Of a DNA stretch of 64,000 nt, positions 51,243 through 59,406 are shown piece after piece. Location of the stretch: assembly GCA_019120075.1 (NCBI GenBank), contig DWVT01000020.1:21463-85462 (forward strand). Direction: 5' to 3'. Both the position numbers and the translations under genes were made by a program. Numbering within the stretch: position 1 is the stretch's first letter; each line of letters starts with the position of its first letter. Below the pieces are notes generated by a model. That model worked only from the letters and a program-made list of their open reading frames with translations, searched no databases and had not been told where the DNA came from. This stretch comes from Candidatus Mediterraneibacter excrementigallinarum. Lineage in GTDB: Bacteria > Bacillota > Clostridia > Lachnospirales > Lachnospiraceae.

Positions 51243-52247
51243 CTATTCCGTCTCGATAGCTGTATAGTCATCCGGAACTGAGATTCCAAGTTCTTCGCAG
51301 ATGGTCGGATTATACATTTTTGTCACTTCCGGTGCTGTCTCGATCGGCATGGTCGTAATGTCCGCTCCCTCTGCAAGGATTTCATAAGCCATCTCTCCTG
51401 CGCGGTATCCGATATCATAATAGCTGATAGACAGGGTCGCAACTCCGCATCCGCTGCAGATTCCCTGCTCTCCCGCGATCACCGGTACCTTTGCCGGCAG
51501 GCAGATGTTGTTGATGATCTGCGTGTTTGCCGCCATCGTATTATCCGTCGGAATGTAGATCGCGTCGCACTCTTCCACCGCGTTTGTCACAACAGACTGG
51601 ATCTCATTGGAGTCCGCCGCCGTATACTCTTTATATTCTACTCCGTCTGCCTCAAGTTCAGCCTCGAACAGCTCTGCCTGATATTTTGAGTTGGACTCTG
51701 CTGAACAGTACAGGATTCCTACCGTCTTCACATCCGGAAGAAGCTCCATCATCATATCTTCCTGCTCTTCGATGGGAGCCAGGTCACAGGTTCCCGAGAT
51801 ATTCACTCCTGTAGTCCCTGTCCAGTCCGTAATCCCGAGTGCAGTCGCATAATCTGTAACAGACGTGCCCAGGATCGGGATATCCGCTGTCGCCTGTGCG
51901 GCTGTCTGAAGCGGGAGCGTAGCATTTGCAAGGATCAGGTCTACATCCGCAGAGACAAAGTTATTAATGATCGTAGAGCACATGTTCTGTTCTCCCTGTG
52001 CATTTTCCACATCAAATTCTACATTTTCCTCTCCGAACTTTTCAGTACATGCATCCTGAAATCCTTCTGTAGCCGCGTCCAGCGCCGCGTGTTCCATCTG
52101 CTGGCAGATACCGATCGTATATTTTCCGGCCGCATCGGCGCTTCCGCTTTCTGAAGTACTGGTGGAAGAAGAATCACTTCCACAGGCCGCCAGAGAAGCG
52201 GTCATTGCTGCTGCCATTAAAAGTGCTGCTGCCTTTTTCTTTTTCAT
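51243..52247 (-). CDS. ABC importer substrate-binding lipoprotein (PF04392 family)
   Basis: The protein is 334 residues from the ATG at 52247, with GGGAGGA upstream. The signal peptide ends in a lipobox (TASLAAC), giving a lipid-anchored lipoprotein. A Ser/Gly-rich linker follows, then two periplasmic-binding lobes: KYTIGICQQMEHAALDAATE, LILANATLPLQTAAQATADI, ILGTSVTDYATALGI, and late IYIPTDNTMAANTQ. This is the fold of TrpX-like binding proteins. The substrate is not proven. A promoter with -35 TTGACT and -10 TATAAT precedes it. Confidence 0.93.
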   Translation of the reverse strand: MKKKKAAALLMAAAMTASLAACGSDSSSTSTSESGSADAAGKYTIGICQQMEHAALDAATEGFQDACTEKFGEENVEFDVENAQGEQNMCSTIINNFVSADVDLILANATLPLQTAAQATADIPILGTSVTDYATALGITDWTGTTGVNISGTCDLAPIEEQEDMMMELLPDVKTVGILYCSAESNSKYQAELFEAELEADGVEYKEYTAADSNEIQSVVTNAVEECDAIYIPTDNTMAANTQIINNICLPAKVPVIAGEQGICSGCGVATLSISYYDIGYRAGEMAYEILAEGADITTMPIETAPEVTKMYNPTICEELGISVPDDYTAIETE

Positions 52248-52277
52248 TTTCAATCATTCCTCCCTGTTTGCTTTATT

Positions 52278-52358
52278 GCACCAAAGCGTTGCGCTTTAAT
52301 GTAACAAAGCATCAAAATCACAAATCGTATTATACACCAGAGGGATCGTCAGAGTCAA
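52278..52358 (-). promoter_or_regulatory. Promoter and leader of the ABC importer operon
   Basis: -35 TTGACT (52358-52353), 18-bp spacer, -10 TATAAT (52334-52329) on the minus strand. In the leader, AAAGCG-CAA-CGCTTT (52278-52292) can form a short hairpin. No T-box was found, which argues against tRNA-Trp control. Confidence 0.65.
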
Positions 52359-52510
52359 TTTTATTTTTCTACATTTTTTCCCTCTCTTTCATTCTCTCGT
52401 TATACAAATCTTCCAACTGATATGTTATCATACTCTTTGTACACTGAAATGCATGTGTGTTCCGGTGTATCTGATAATATTTGAAAGGAGAATTTTACAA
52501 AAGAGAATCT

Positions 52511-53809
52511 ATGCAATATACTTTTACACAACTGTTCTGGCTGCTCCTCGTTTATTCCTTCATCGGATGGATCATCGAGGCGATGGTCGGATCGATCAAA
52601 AACAGACATTTTACCAACCGCGGATTTTCCACCGGCCCCTTCTGTCTCGTCTACGGAGTCGCCGTTGTCATCATGGAACTGACCCTGTCCGAACTGATGG
52701 ACAATCCGGTCTTTCTTCTCATTGGGTGCGGACTTCAGGCAACTATCATCGAATGGATCACCGGAAAAGTCCTGGAACGGCTGAACCATCACAAGTGGTG
52801 GGATTATTCAAAAAAGAAATGGAATTTTGACGGATATATCTGTCTTCAGTACTCCCTGCTTTGGGCTGTCCTGGGCGCTGTTGCCCTCCGATACGGGAAC
52901 ACGTTCTTTTTCTTCCTGTACAGCCTGATCCCGACGCCTCTTCGGGATATTCTCGTATGGGGACTGGTGATCTATCTTGCGGCTGACACGCTGGTCTCCT
53001 TTACCGCTGTACTTCATCTGCAGCACGGCAGGGGGCCTTCCGGCCGTCATCACAGAAAATTTACCGTTCTGCTCTTCCGCGCTTCCCGAACCTTCATCGG
53101 TTATGTGGAACGCCGTATGGAAAAGGCCTATCCGATCATTCAGGAACGTGCCGAAGAAATTCTGAAAGAAGGGCATTTCGCGGAGGGCTGCGGTTTCTAC
53201 AAGCTGTTCTGGCTCTTCCTGATCGGCTCCCTTCTCGGCGATATCACGGAGACCATCTTCTGCCGGATCACTGCCGGCGTGTGGATGAGCAGGAGCAGCC
53301 TGGTATGGGGGCCGTTCAGTATCGTATGGGGCTTTGCCATCGTCCTTGCAACGATCCTCCTCTATAAAGACAGGGACAAACCGGACCGGCATATTTTCCT
53401 CATCGGCACACTCTTGGGAGGAGCCTATGAATATATGTGCAGTGTTCTGGGCGAGCTTGTCTTCGGTCAGGTCTTCTGGGATTACAGCGAGATTCCCTTT
53501 AATCTGGGCGGAAGGGTCAACCTTCTGTACTGTTTCTTCTGGGGAATCGCGGCCGTTGTCTGGATCAAGGGGCTGTATCCTCATTTTTCAAAATGGATCG
53601 AGAAGATCCCGAAACTGACCGGATACATAGCCTCCTGGATCCTGATCGTGTTCATGACCGCGGATCTGATGGTCTCCGCGGCGGCGCTGATCCGTTATGA
53701 CCAGAGAGCGGGCGGCCCTCCTGCCAAAAGCGGCTGGGAACAGGTCATAGATACGAATTTTGATGATGCGAGGATGAAAGAGATCTATCCTAATGCGAAG
53801 TTCCGGTAA
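52511..53809 (+). CDS. Duplicated PF06541 membrane protein (putative ABC-type permease)
   Basis: The protein is 432 residues from the ATG at 52511 (MQYTFTQLFWLLLVYSFIGW); a TTG start at 52481 would add ten residues. Residues 5-60 (LFWLLLVYSFIGWIIEAM, then TGPFCLVYGVAVVIM) and 232-290 (LFWLFLIGSLLGDITETI, then WGPFSIVWGFAIVL) are two copies of the same half, separated by a polar segment. Each copy has about four helices. PF06541 members are annotated as ABC-transporter type IV or CmpB-like membrane proteins of unknown role; no ATPase gene is adjacent in this orientation. Element G begins 16 bp after the stop. Confidence 0.85.
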   Translation: MQYTFTQLFWLLLVYSFIGWIIEAMVGSIKNRHFTNRGFSTGPFCLVYGVAVVIMELTLSELMDNPVFLLIGCGLQATIIEWITGKVLERLNHHKWWDYSKKKWNFDGYICLQYSLLWAVLGAVALRYGNTFFFFLYSLIPTPLRDILVWGLVIYLAADTLVSFTAVLHLQHGRGPSGRHHRKFTVLLFRASRTFIGYVERRMEKAYPIIQERAEEILKEGHFAEGCGFYKLFWLFLIGSLLGDITETIFCRITAGVWMSRSSLVWGPFSIVWGFAIVLATILLYKDRDKPDRHIFLIGTLLGGAYEYMCSVLGELVFGQVFWDYSEIPFNLGGRVNLLYCFFWGIAAVVWIKGLYPHFSKWIEKIPKLTGYIASWILIVFMTADLMVSAAALIRYDQRAGGPPAKSGWEQVIDTNFDDARMKEIYPNAKFR

Positions 53810-53825
53810 ATAATATAAGACATAC

Positions 53826-53954
53826 GCAGGAAGAGGGGCTCCCTCCCGGACTCATTTTCATTCGGAGTTCAGCGCAGCGGTACATAAGACCGCAAAAGAC
53901 GCGCTCAAAGTGCCGGCGCTGCCCTACGGTCCGGGCGGGAGCCCCTCTTCCTGC
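53826..53954 (-). repeat. Dispersed structured element, copy G
   Basis: P1 is the longest, 26 positions (53929-53954 with 53826-53851) with one mismatch. P2 keeps CAGCGC/GCGCTG (53916-53921 with 53870-53875). P3 is weakened. The loop is GTCTTTT. The apical GNRA is GAAA (53859-53856), closed by AT/AT instead of GC/GC. The GGCGGAC tail is missing. It lies 81 bp past the symporter stop in the sense orientation, and convergent with the PF06541 gene. Confidence 0.8.
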
Positions 53955-54035
53955 TCGTTTATATCCAGCCGGAGCATATCCTCAGAAATCAGCGCTCTTC
54001 CAGTATGGATAAAACGAGTCCCCGGGGACGTCCTT

Positions 54036-55232
54036 TTATCTACTAATATTATGCTTCTTCGCGTACCCTGACAGGATCAGTGTCAGCGCACCGTCTCCGG
54101 TGATATTGCATGCTGTCCCGAAACTGTCCTGGAGAGCAAAGATCGTGAGCATCAGCGCAGTCCCGGTTCCGTCAGATCCAAGTACACCGGTGATCAGTCC
54201 CAGGGACGCCATGACAGTTCCTCCCGGAACCCCCGGAGCACCGATGGCAAACACTCCAAGCAGGACACAGAACAAAATCATGGTTCCCAGCCCGGGCAGA
54301 TTCCCGTACAGGATCCGAGACACAGTCATAACGAAAAACACCTCGGTCAGAACCGACCCGCACAGGTGGATGTTTGCGAACAGAGGAATCCCGAAATCCA
54401 CCATATCATCCCGGAGCGGCGGGACGGACTTCCTTGCACAGCGAAGAGCAACTGCCAGGGTTGCCGCCGAAGACATGGTTCCGATCGCCGTGAGATACGC
54501 CGGGCCGTAATTCTTCACCACGTCCAGCGGATTGGTCCCGGAATAGATCCCCGCTGCGATATAAAGCACTGCAAGCCAGAGATAATGCCCCAGGATCACG
54601 ATCAGGATGACCTTAAGAAAGACCGGGAGCTGTTTTGTGATCATACCCTCATAGGAAAGGGCACAGAACGTAAAGCCGATGAATGCCGGAAGAACCGGGA
54701 TCACAACCCTTGTCACGATCTCCAGCACGATCTTCTGAAATTCCTCCAGCAGTTCCGTCATGACAACCGCTTTCGTCCAGGTGCATGCGAGTCCCAGGAG
54801 AACCGACAGCACAAGCGCGCTCATGACAGACATGACCGCCGGGATCTCCAGTTGAAATACAACCTCCGGAAGTTCTCTTAGTCCTTCCGCCTCCGATACG
54901 ACAGACAGACGCGGAATGATCCCGTATCCCGCTGCCATGGAAAGGACGGCTGCCAGGATCGTGGACACATAGGCGCACAGCAGCGCGATCCCCAGCATTC
55001 TTGACGCAGTTCGTCCCAGTCTGGTGATCGACGGCGCGATAAATCCGATGATGATCAAAGGCACACAGAAATTGATCAGTTCCGACAGGATAAACCTCAC
55101 AGTCACAACAACATTCATCCATGCGGTTCCCGCCGCCCCGGCAGGCTCCATGCCTGCCAGCCATCCTGCCAGGATCCCGGTCACAACACCGGCCAGAAGG
55201 CGAAAGGGAAGGCCTGTAAATAATTTCTTCAT
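54036..55232 (-). CDS. Dicarboxylate/amino acid:cation symporter (DAACS family)
   Basis: The protein has 398 residues with eight helices and two re-entrant hairpins. GTMSSAATLAVALRCARKSV and the late GAPGVPGGTVMASLGL correspond to the SSS-like first hairpin and the GAxGxPGG motif of glutamate/aspartate and serine/threonine symporters (GltP, SstT). The C-terminal DSFGTACNITGDGALTLIL matches the NMDGT-type region but with NITGD, an unusual variant. It imports acidic or small neutral amino acids with Na+ or H+. The LysR gene upstream on the same strand could regulate it. Confidence 0.92.
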   Translation of the reverse strand: MKKLFTGLPFRLLAGVVTGILAGWLAGMEPAGAAGTAWMNVVVTVRFILSELINFCVPLIIIGFIAPSITRLGRTASRMLGIALLCAYVSTILAAVLSMAAGYGIIPRLSVVSEAEGLRELPEVVFQLEIPAVMSVMSALVLSVLLGLACTWTKAVVMTELLEEFQKIVLEIVTRVVIPVLPAFIGFTFCALSYEGMITKQLPVFLKVILIVILGHYLWLAVLYIAAGIYSGTNPLDVVKNYGPAYLTAIGTMSSAATLAVALRCARKSVPPLRDDMVDFGIPLFANIHLCGSVLTEVFFVMTVSRILYGNLPGLGTMILFCVLLGVFAIGAPGVPGGTVMASLGLITGVLGSDGTGTALMLTIFALQDSFGTACNITGDGALTLILSGYAKKHNISR

Positions 55233-55361
55233 GTAATATCCTCTCTTCTGCTTCTATTTCATTTTCCTTCGGACCACGTCTTTTTTTCAGTATGTCTCAA
55301 TCCTCCGGGAAAATACCTCCCCAGTGTAACCGCTGCCTTCCATCCTGACAAGAAGTATATT

Positions 55362-56252
55362 TCAGGATAACCTTCCTCTTTTTTCCTCCCTGTAATCCAG
55401 ATACTCCAGAAAACGCTTCACGGCAAGGGACGCGCTCTTCTTTTCTTTCAATGCCACGCCTATGCTCCGGTAGGCCGGGATCTCAAGCTCCTTGACGACG
55501 ATCCGGTAGGGGATCCGCTTCAGGATCAGTTCCGGGAGGATACTGATGCCCAGCCCGCTCTCCACCATCGCCATGATGGCATAGTCGTCCCAGGTGGTAA
55601 AATGTACCTTCGGCGTCAGGCCGCACCGCTCGAATATCTCCGACACCTCCGCCCTGGCTCCTTTTTCCAGGAGCATGAAGGGATCTTCCACAAGAGCATT
55701 CACCGGAAATCTTTCACAGTCCGCCAGCCGGTGTCCCTCGGGAAGGACCACCATCAGGCGGTCCTGCTCCAGAAAAACTGTCTCCAGTTCCGCATGAGTG
55801 GGAAGCCTTAAAAAGCCGCAGTCCACTCTCCCCTCCAGGATCCACTCCTCGATCTCACTGTAGTCCCCCAGGAGGAGTTCATAGTCAATATCAGGATAGT
55901 CCTTCTGAAATTCTTTTATGATATTGGGCAGCCACTGTGACGCCACGCTGGAAAAGGCTGCGATCCGGATCAGACCGGACCGCAGTCCGTTCAGTTCGTC
56001 CACCTGCATCTGAAGCTTCTCGTATTCCCTGCAGACATTCTCCGCATAGGGAAGCAGCTTCAGCCCGTCACTTGTCAGGCTGACCCCGCCCCGTCCTCTC
56101 TCCAGAAGCGTCACCTTCCATTCTTTCTCCAGATCATGGATCATACGGCTGATCCCGGACTGGGAGTAATTCAATATTTCCGCCGCCTTTGTAAAACTCC
56201 CATACTCCACAGTCTTTACGAACGCCATATATTTCTGCAGATTCATATCCAT
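55362..56252 (-). CDS. LysR family transcriptional regulator
   Basis: The protein is 296 residues from the ATG at 56252, with AGGAGG upstream. The N-terminal helix-turn-helix is MNLQKYMAFVKTVEYGSFTK, then AAEILNYSQSGISRMIHDLE. The effector domain (residues 90-290) begins GLIRIAAFSSVASQWLPNII. It is transcribed away from proB and ends 130 bp before the symporter gene, so it could control either. The effector ligand is unknown. Confidence 0.95.
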   Translation of the reverse strand: MDMNLQKYMAFVKTVEYGSFTKAAEILNYSQSGISRMIHDLEKEWKVTLLERGRGGVSLTSDGLKLLPYAENVCREYEKLQMQVDELNGLRSGLIRIAAFSSVASQWLPNIIKEFQKDYPDIDYELLLGDYSEIEEWILEGRVDCGFLRLPTHAELETVFLEQDRLMVVLPEGHRLADCERFPVNALVEDPFMLLEKGARAEVSEIFERCGLTPKVHFTTWDDYAIMAMVESGLGISILPELILKRIPYRIVVKELEIPAYRSIGVALKEKKSASLAVKRFLEYLDYREEKRGRLS

Positions 56253-56301
56253 ATATAGAGCCTCCTTCCATCTGGTTTTCTCATGATATTTATGATAAAT
56301 A

Positions 56302-56330
56302 TTCACTTTTGTAATTTATAAGTCTATGAT
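56302..56330 (+). promoter_or_regulatory. Candidate proB promoter
   Basis: -35 TTCACT (56302-56307), 17-bp spacer, -10 TATGAT (56325-56330), 55 bp before proB. The same region contains the divergent lysR start. No LysR T-N11-A box was checked exhaustively. Confidence 0.4.
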
Positions 56331-56384
56331 ACGATATACAGGTGAGCGAATCAAGCTGAAATAACTGTACATAAGGAGAAGATC

Positions 56385-57182
56385 ATGGGACTTTATAATA
56401 ACAGAATCGTAGTAAAGGTAGGAACGTCCACTCTGACCAACGACTCAGGGAAAAGCGACCTGCGCGCCACAGACCGCCTTGTCTGCACACTGGCGGATAT
56501 CCACAACATGGGCTATGAGGTGATCCTCGTTTCCTCAGGCGCCATCGCCGTGGGACGCAATAAACTGAACATGCATGCCAGACCGGACAGCATGAGAATG
56601 AAACAGGCCGCAGCTGCTGTCGGGCAGTGCAGTCTGATGTACCTGTATGATAAATTTTTCGGGGATTATGACAAGACTGTGGCTCAGATCCTTCTGAACG
56701 CAGAGGATATCGAGCAGGAAGAAAAGAAGGAAAATCTGACCAATACCTTCAACGCGCTGTTGGAAATGGGCGTCATCCCCATCGTAAACGAAAACGATTC
56801 CGTCAGCTACACAGAGATTGAATCGGAGGACCGGCTGTTCGGTGACAACGATATGCTCTCCTCCGTCGTCGCCGTCCTCTGCCGCGCAAAGAAGCTGGTG
56901 ATCCTGTCCGACATCGACGGATTCTACGACAGCGATCCCCGTCTGCATCCCAACGCAAAACTGATCGATCAGATCGATGAGATCGACGAAAGCGTCTATT
57001 CTCTGGCAGGCGGAGCGGGAAGCCGCAGAGGCACCGGCGGGATGCGGACAAAACTCCAGGCAGCCCAGCTCGCCACCTCAAACGGCATCGACACCATTGT
57101 CACCAACGGAAAACGCCCGGAAGCCCTCTACGATATTGTAAAGGGCGGGAAAGCCGGAACACTGTTCACCGGGAAAATGTAG
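56385..57182 (+). CDS. proB: Glutamate 5-kinase (short form)
   Basis: Phosphorylates glutamate for proline synthesis. The protein has 265 residues, without the C-terminal PUA domain of the E. coli enzyme (about 367); such short forms are common in Clostridia. Motifs are VVKVGTSTLTNDSGK at the N-terminus, LVSSGAIAVGRNKL, NENDSVSYTEIE, LFGDNDMLSSVVAV and GTGGMRTKLQAAQ. proA is not adjacent. The start follows AAGGAGAAG. Confidence 0.95.
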   Translation: MGLYNNRIVVKVGTSTLTNDSGKSDLRATDRLVCTLADIHNMGYEVILVSSGAIAVGRNKLNMHARPDSMRMKQAAAAVGQCSLMYLYDKFFGDYDKTVAQILLNAEDIEQEEKKENLTNTFNALLEMGVIPIVNENDSVSYTEIESEDRLFGDNDMLSSVVAVLCRAKKLVILSDIDGFYDSDPRLHPNAKLIDQIDEIDESVYSLAGGAGSRRGTGGMRTKLQAAQLATSNGIDTIVTNGKRPEALYDIVKGGKAGTLFTGKM

Positions 57183-57239
57183 AATCTGCAGAAAATGTTC
57201 CCAGAATCACCGGAAGTGCCCAAAGGCATATTCCGGGAT

Positions 57240-57335
57240 TGTAAGCGGTCGCCAGGGTCTCGGGCACGCCCGGGCTTTGGCTCGTCGCCGTTACAAAAAG
57301 AGACCATGCATACGGACTTTGCACGGTCTCTTTTT
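57240..57335. terminator. Bidirectional terminator between proB and ogt, with a GC-rich palindrome
   Basis: AAAAAGAGACC (57295-57305) and GGTCTCTTTTT (57325-57335) form an 11-bp perfect stem with T- and A-runs built in, ending both convergent genes. Just before it, 57240-57294 contains an imperfect palindrome (GTAAGCGG...CCGTTAC with an inner CGGGC/GCCCG) that could be another hairpin. It does not carry the dispersed-element core. Confidence 0.85.
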
Positions 57336-57848
57336 CTATTTTCCACCCTGCTCCAGGGCGAGAAGGCTCTTCTTTTTCTCCACTCCTCCCGCATATCCCG
57401 TCAGACTTCCGTCCGTCCCAAGGATCCGGTGACAGGGGACAATAATGGAAATCGGATTATGTCCCACCGCTCCTCCCACTGCCTGGGCGGACATAGAAGG
57501 AATCCCCCTCTGCGCAGCGACCCGCTCCGCGATTTCTTTATATGTAGTCGTCTTCCCATACGGGATTTTTAATAAAATCTCCCACACCTCTATCCGGAAA
57601 GGGCTTCCCTGGAGATGGAGCCTGGGAGTAAAGTCCGGCTCCTTTCCATCAAAATAGATATCCAGCCACTTCTTTGTCTCTTCAAACACCGGGAGAATCT
57701 CTCCGCTTTCTGTCTGTTCTTCTTCATCCGCAGCCAGCCCCGCACCGAAATATTTCTGCCCGTCAAACCACAGTCCGCTAAGCGACTCCCCGTCAGACGC
57801 CATTGTGATCCCGCCCAGAGGAGAATCGTAATGATATGTGTACTTCAT
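57336..57848 (-). CDS. ogt: Methylated-DNA-[protein]-cysteine S-methyltransferase
   Basis: Repairs O6-alkylguanine by suicidal transfer. The protein has 170 residues. The N-terminal half is the ribonuclease-H-like domain. The DNA-binding half has GSPFRIEVWEILLKIPYGKT, the arginine-finger region IPSMSAQAVGGAVGHNP, and the acceptor in IIVPCHRILG. The last residues end at the terminator stem. It is convergent with proB and unrelated to it. Confidence 0.94.
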   Translation of the reverse strand: MKYTYHYDSPLGGITMASDGESLSGLWFDGQKYFGAGLAADEEEQTESGEILPVFEETKKWLDIYFDGKEPDFTPRLHLQGSPFRIEVWEILLKIPYGKTTTYKEIAERVAAQRGIPSMSAQAVGGAVGHNPISIIVPCHRILGTDGSLTGYAGGVEKKKSLLALEQGGK

Positions 57849-57888
57849 TCTCTTTCTCTCCCTTCTCTCATCGTGAGCCGCAGTGCGG

Positions 57889-58629
57889 TCACATCTGATC
57901 CGGATCCTGCTGTCGCTCTGACGACCTCAGGAATTCCTCCACGATCCGGTTAAACTCCTCCGGATTCTCCTTTGCAATAAAATGACTGCCCTTCATCACC
58001 CGGATCTGCGCGTTTGGAAGGCTGGCATAGATCAGCCTTGTGTGTTCATCCTTTATCATATCCCTGTTTCCCGCGATCACCAGTTTCGGGATCCGCAGGA
58101 AATCCGGATCCCTGTTTTCAGACAGCTCTTCCGGGGTCAGGTTCGGGTCGTTGACCATCAGTCCCAGCATCTCCGCATTTTTACGCGCTGCTTCACTTTT
58201 CCCTGCGAACAGGCACGCAGCATGATACCCTATTATGATGGGAATCTGAATGGACGGTTTTACACCTCTTCCATACAGATTTGCCCCGTTCAAAATCAGT
58301 CTGTCCACCCGCCCCGGATATTTCAGGGCAAATACCAGGGCAATGTTCCCGCCGTCCGAAAATCCGAGGATATCCGCTTTTTCGATTTCCTGCTCATCCA
58401 TAAAATCATGCAGATCCTCCGCGAACTGACGGATCGTAAAAGGTTTGTCCCCTCTCGGGGACTTCCCGTGTCCTCTCGTATCCAGAGCGATCACGCAGTG
58501 CTCTTTTAAAAAATGATTTATCTGGTGAACAAAATATCCGCTGTCCTCCCCGTTTCCGTGGAGAAGGATGAGCGGGGAACCAGTGCCTTTTTCAATGTAA
58601 TGAAGTTTGATGTCCGTATCTTTGCTCAT
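57889..58629 (-). CDS. Alpha/beta hydrolase
   Basis: The protein is 246 residues from the ATG at 58629 (MSKDTDIKLHYIEKGTGSPL), with GGGAGAAAG before it; it does not overlap the RelE gene. The oxyanion segment is LILLHGNGED, the nucleophile elbow is LGFSDGGNIAL (Ser in the sequence FSDGG), and a catalytic histidine is in MKGSHFIAKENPE. It is probably an esterase or lipase of the single-domain type; the substrate is unknown. Confidence 0.9.
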   Translation of the reverse strand: MSKDTDIKLHYIEKGTGSPLILLHGNGEDSGYFVHQINHFLKEHCVIALDTRGHGKSPRGDKPFTIRQFAEDLHDFMDEQEIEKADILGFSDGGNIALVFALKYPGRVDRLILNGANLYGRGVKPSIQIPIIIGYHAACLFAGKSEAARKNAEMLGLMVNDPNLTPEELSENRDPDFLRIPKLVIAGNRDMIKDEHTRLIYASLPNAQIRVMKGSHFIAKENPEEFNRIVEEFLRSSERQQDPDQM

Positions 58630-58646
58630 ATGATCTTTCTCCCTGG

Positions 58647-58961
58647 TCAATTCATCCTGTTTTCGTAATCCTGCAATTCATGAAATATGTTATCTATAAT
58701 AACCAGATTACCGGAAATGCGATACAACATAAAATATCTATGCGCAGTAAAATTAATCCTTTTGTATCCCTGTTCTTTCAACTTGGGATTCTCACAATAT
58801 TTTAAACTTCCTGCAACATTTTGAAGAATCTTTTTTGTAATTTCAAAATCATCAAGCAAGTTTCTTGCTGCTTGATCATTTTTCTTTTCAAAGAGCAAGT
58901 ATCCCACATACTCTTCCAGATCATGTTCTGCATCTGGGGTAACAACCACTTTATAATCCAT
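58647..58961 (-). CDS. RelE/ParE-type toxin
   Basis: The protein has 104 residues: MDYKVVVTPDAEHDLEEYVG, NLLDDFEITKKILQNVAGSL, and the C-terminal HRYFMLYRISGNLVIIDNIF with the RelE-like strands. It is basic and lacks membrane segments. The antitoxin gene overlaps its start by 11 bp. The RelE/ParE split cannot be decided by eye, so both ribosome-dependent mRNA cleavage and gyrase inhibition are possible. Confidence 0.88.
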   Translation of the reverse strand: MDYKVVVTPDAEHDLEEYVGYLLFEKKNDQAARNLLDDFEITKKILQNVAGSLKYCENPKLKEQGYKRINFTAHRYFMLYRISGNLVIIDNIFHELQDYENRMN

Positions 58962-59250
58962 ATTTTTCCCTCAGGTCCTTTACTGCATCATCTGCATCCC
59001 TGTACCTTCCTTGAGCTGCATGCATTCTTGATTTCTCAAGCTTTTCCAGCATAGCTTTCTCCGACATTGCCATATAAGGATTATTTTCAGGTGTTTTTTT
59101 TCTTATTTCAAATGGAAATCCATTATGCGCGACTGCCTGCGTTAAAAAAATCCGAATCGCTGTGGTTGTGTCCGTTCCCAAATCTTTAAATAAATTGTCA
59201 GATTTTTTCTTAAGCTCATCGTCCACTCTTACTTGTATCGTACTTGACAT
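58951..59250 (-). CDS. RelB/DinJ-type antitoxin
   Basis: The protein is 99 residues from the ATG at 59250 (MSSTIQVRVDDELKKKSDNL), with GGAGGGAG upstream; a longer frame starts at 59295 without a site. The ribbon-helix-helix is STIQVRVDDELKKK, followed by DTTTAIRIFLTQAVAHNGFP, the RelB/DinJ pattern. The C-terminal part is the toxin-binding tail. It probably represses the promoter at 59295-59323. Confidence 0.9.
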   Translation of the reverse strand: MSSTIQVRVDDELKKKSDNLFKDLGTDTTTAIRIFLTQAVAHNGFPFEIRKKTPENNPYMAMSEKAMLEKLEKSRMHAAQGRYRDADDAVKDLREKYGL

Positions 59251-59294
59251 ATGGCTCCCTCCAGTTCCTAACAAACGTTGTATTTTACACTGCA

Positions 59295-59365
59295 ATTATA
59301 CTGCATTTTCATTTCTATTGCAATACAAATGCACAGCAACTAGTAGGGAACGGCAACTAGTAGGG
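59295..59365 (-). promoter_or_regulatory. Toxin-antitoxin promoter and repeats
   Basis: -35 TTGCAA (59323-59318), 17-bp spacer, -10 TATAAT (59300-59295) on the minus strand. The -35 lies inside the 10-bp palindrome TATTGCAATA (59315-59324). Upstream, GCAACTAGTAGGG occurs twice (59336-59348 and 59353-59365) with a 17-bp period. The palindrome and direct repeats are plausible antitoxin binding sites. Confidence 0.6.
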
Positions 59366-59406
59366 TAATCTGAGGGAGGAATCCGCACCTGCCCACATCT
59401 TCCCGT

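Noticed and set aside
52254-52358. T-box or tryptophan-specific control of the ABC importer
   Set aside because: No T-box sequence or specifier loop was found; only a short hairpin is seen in the leader.
57240-57294. Another copy of the dispersed element near proB
   Set aside because: It has a GC-rich palindrome but lacks P2/P3, the conserved internal segments and a GNRA hairpin.
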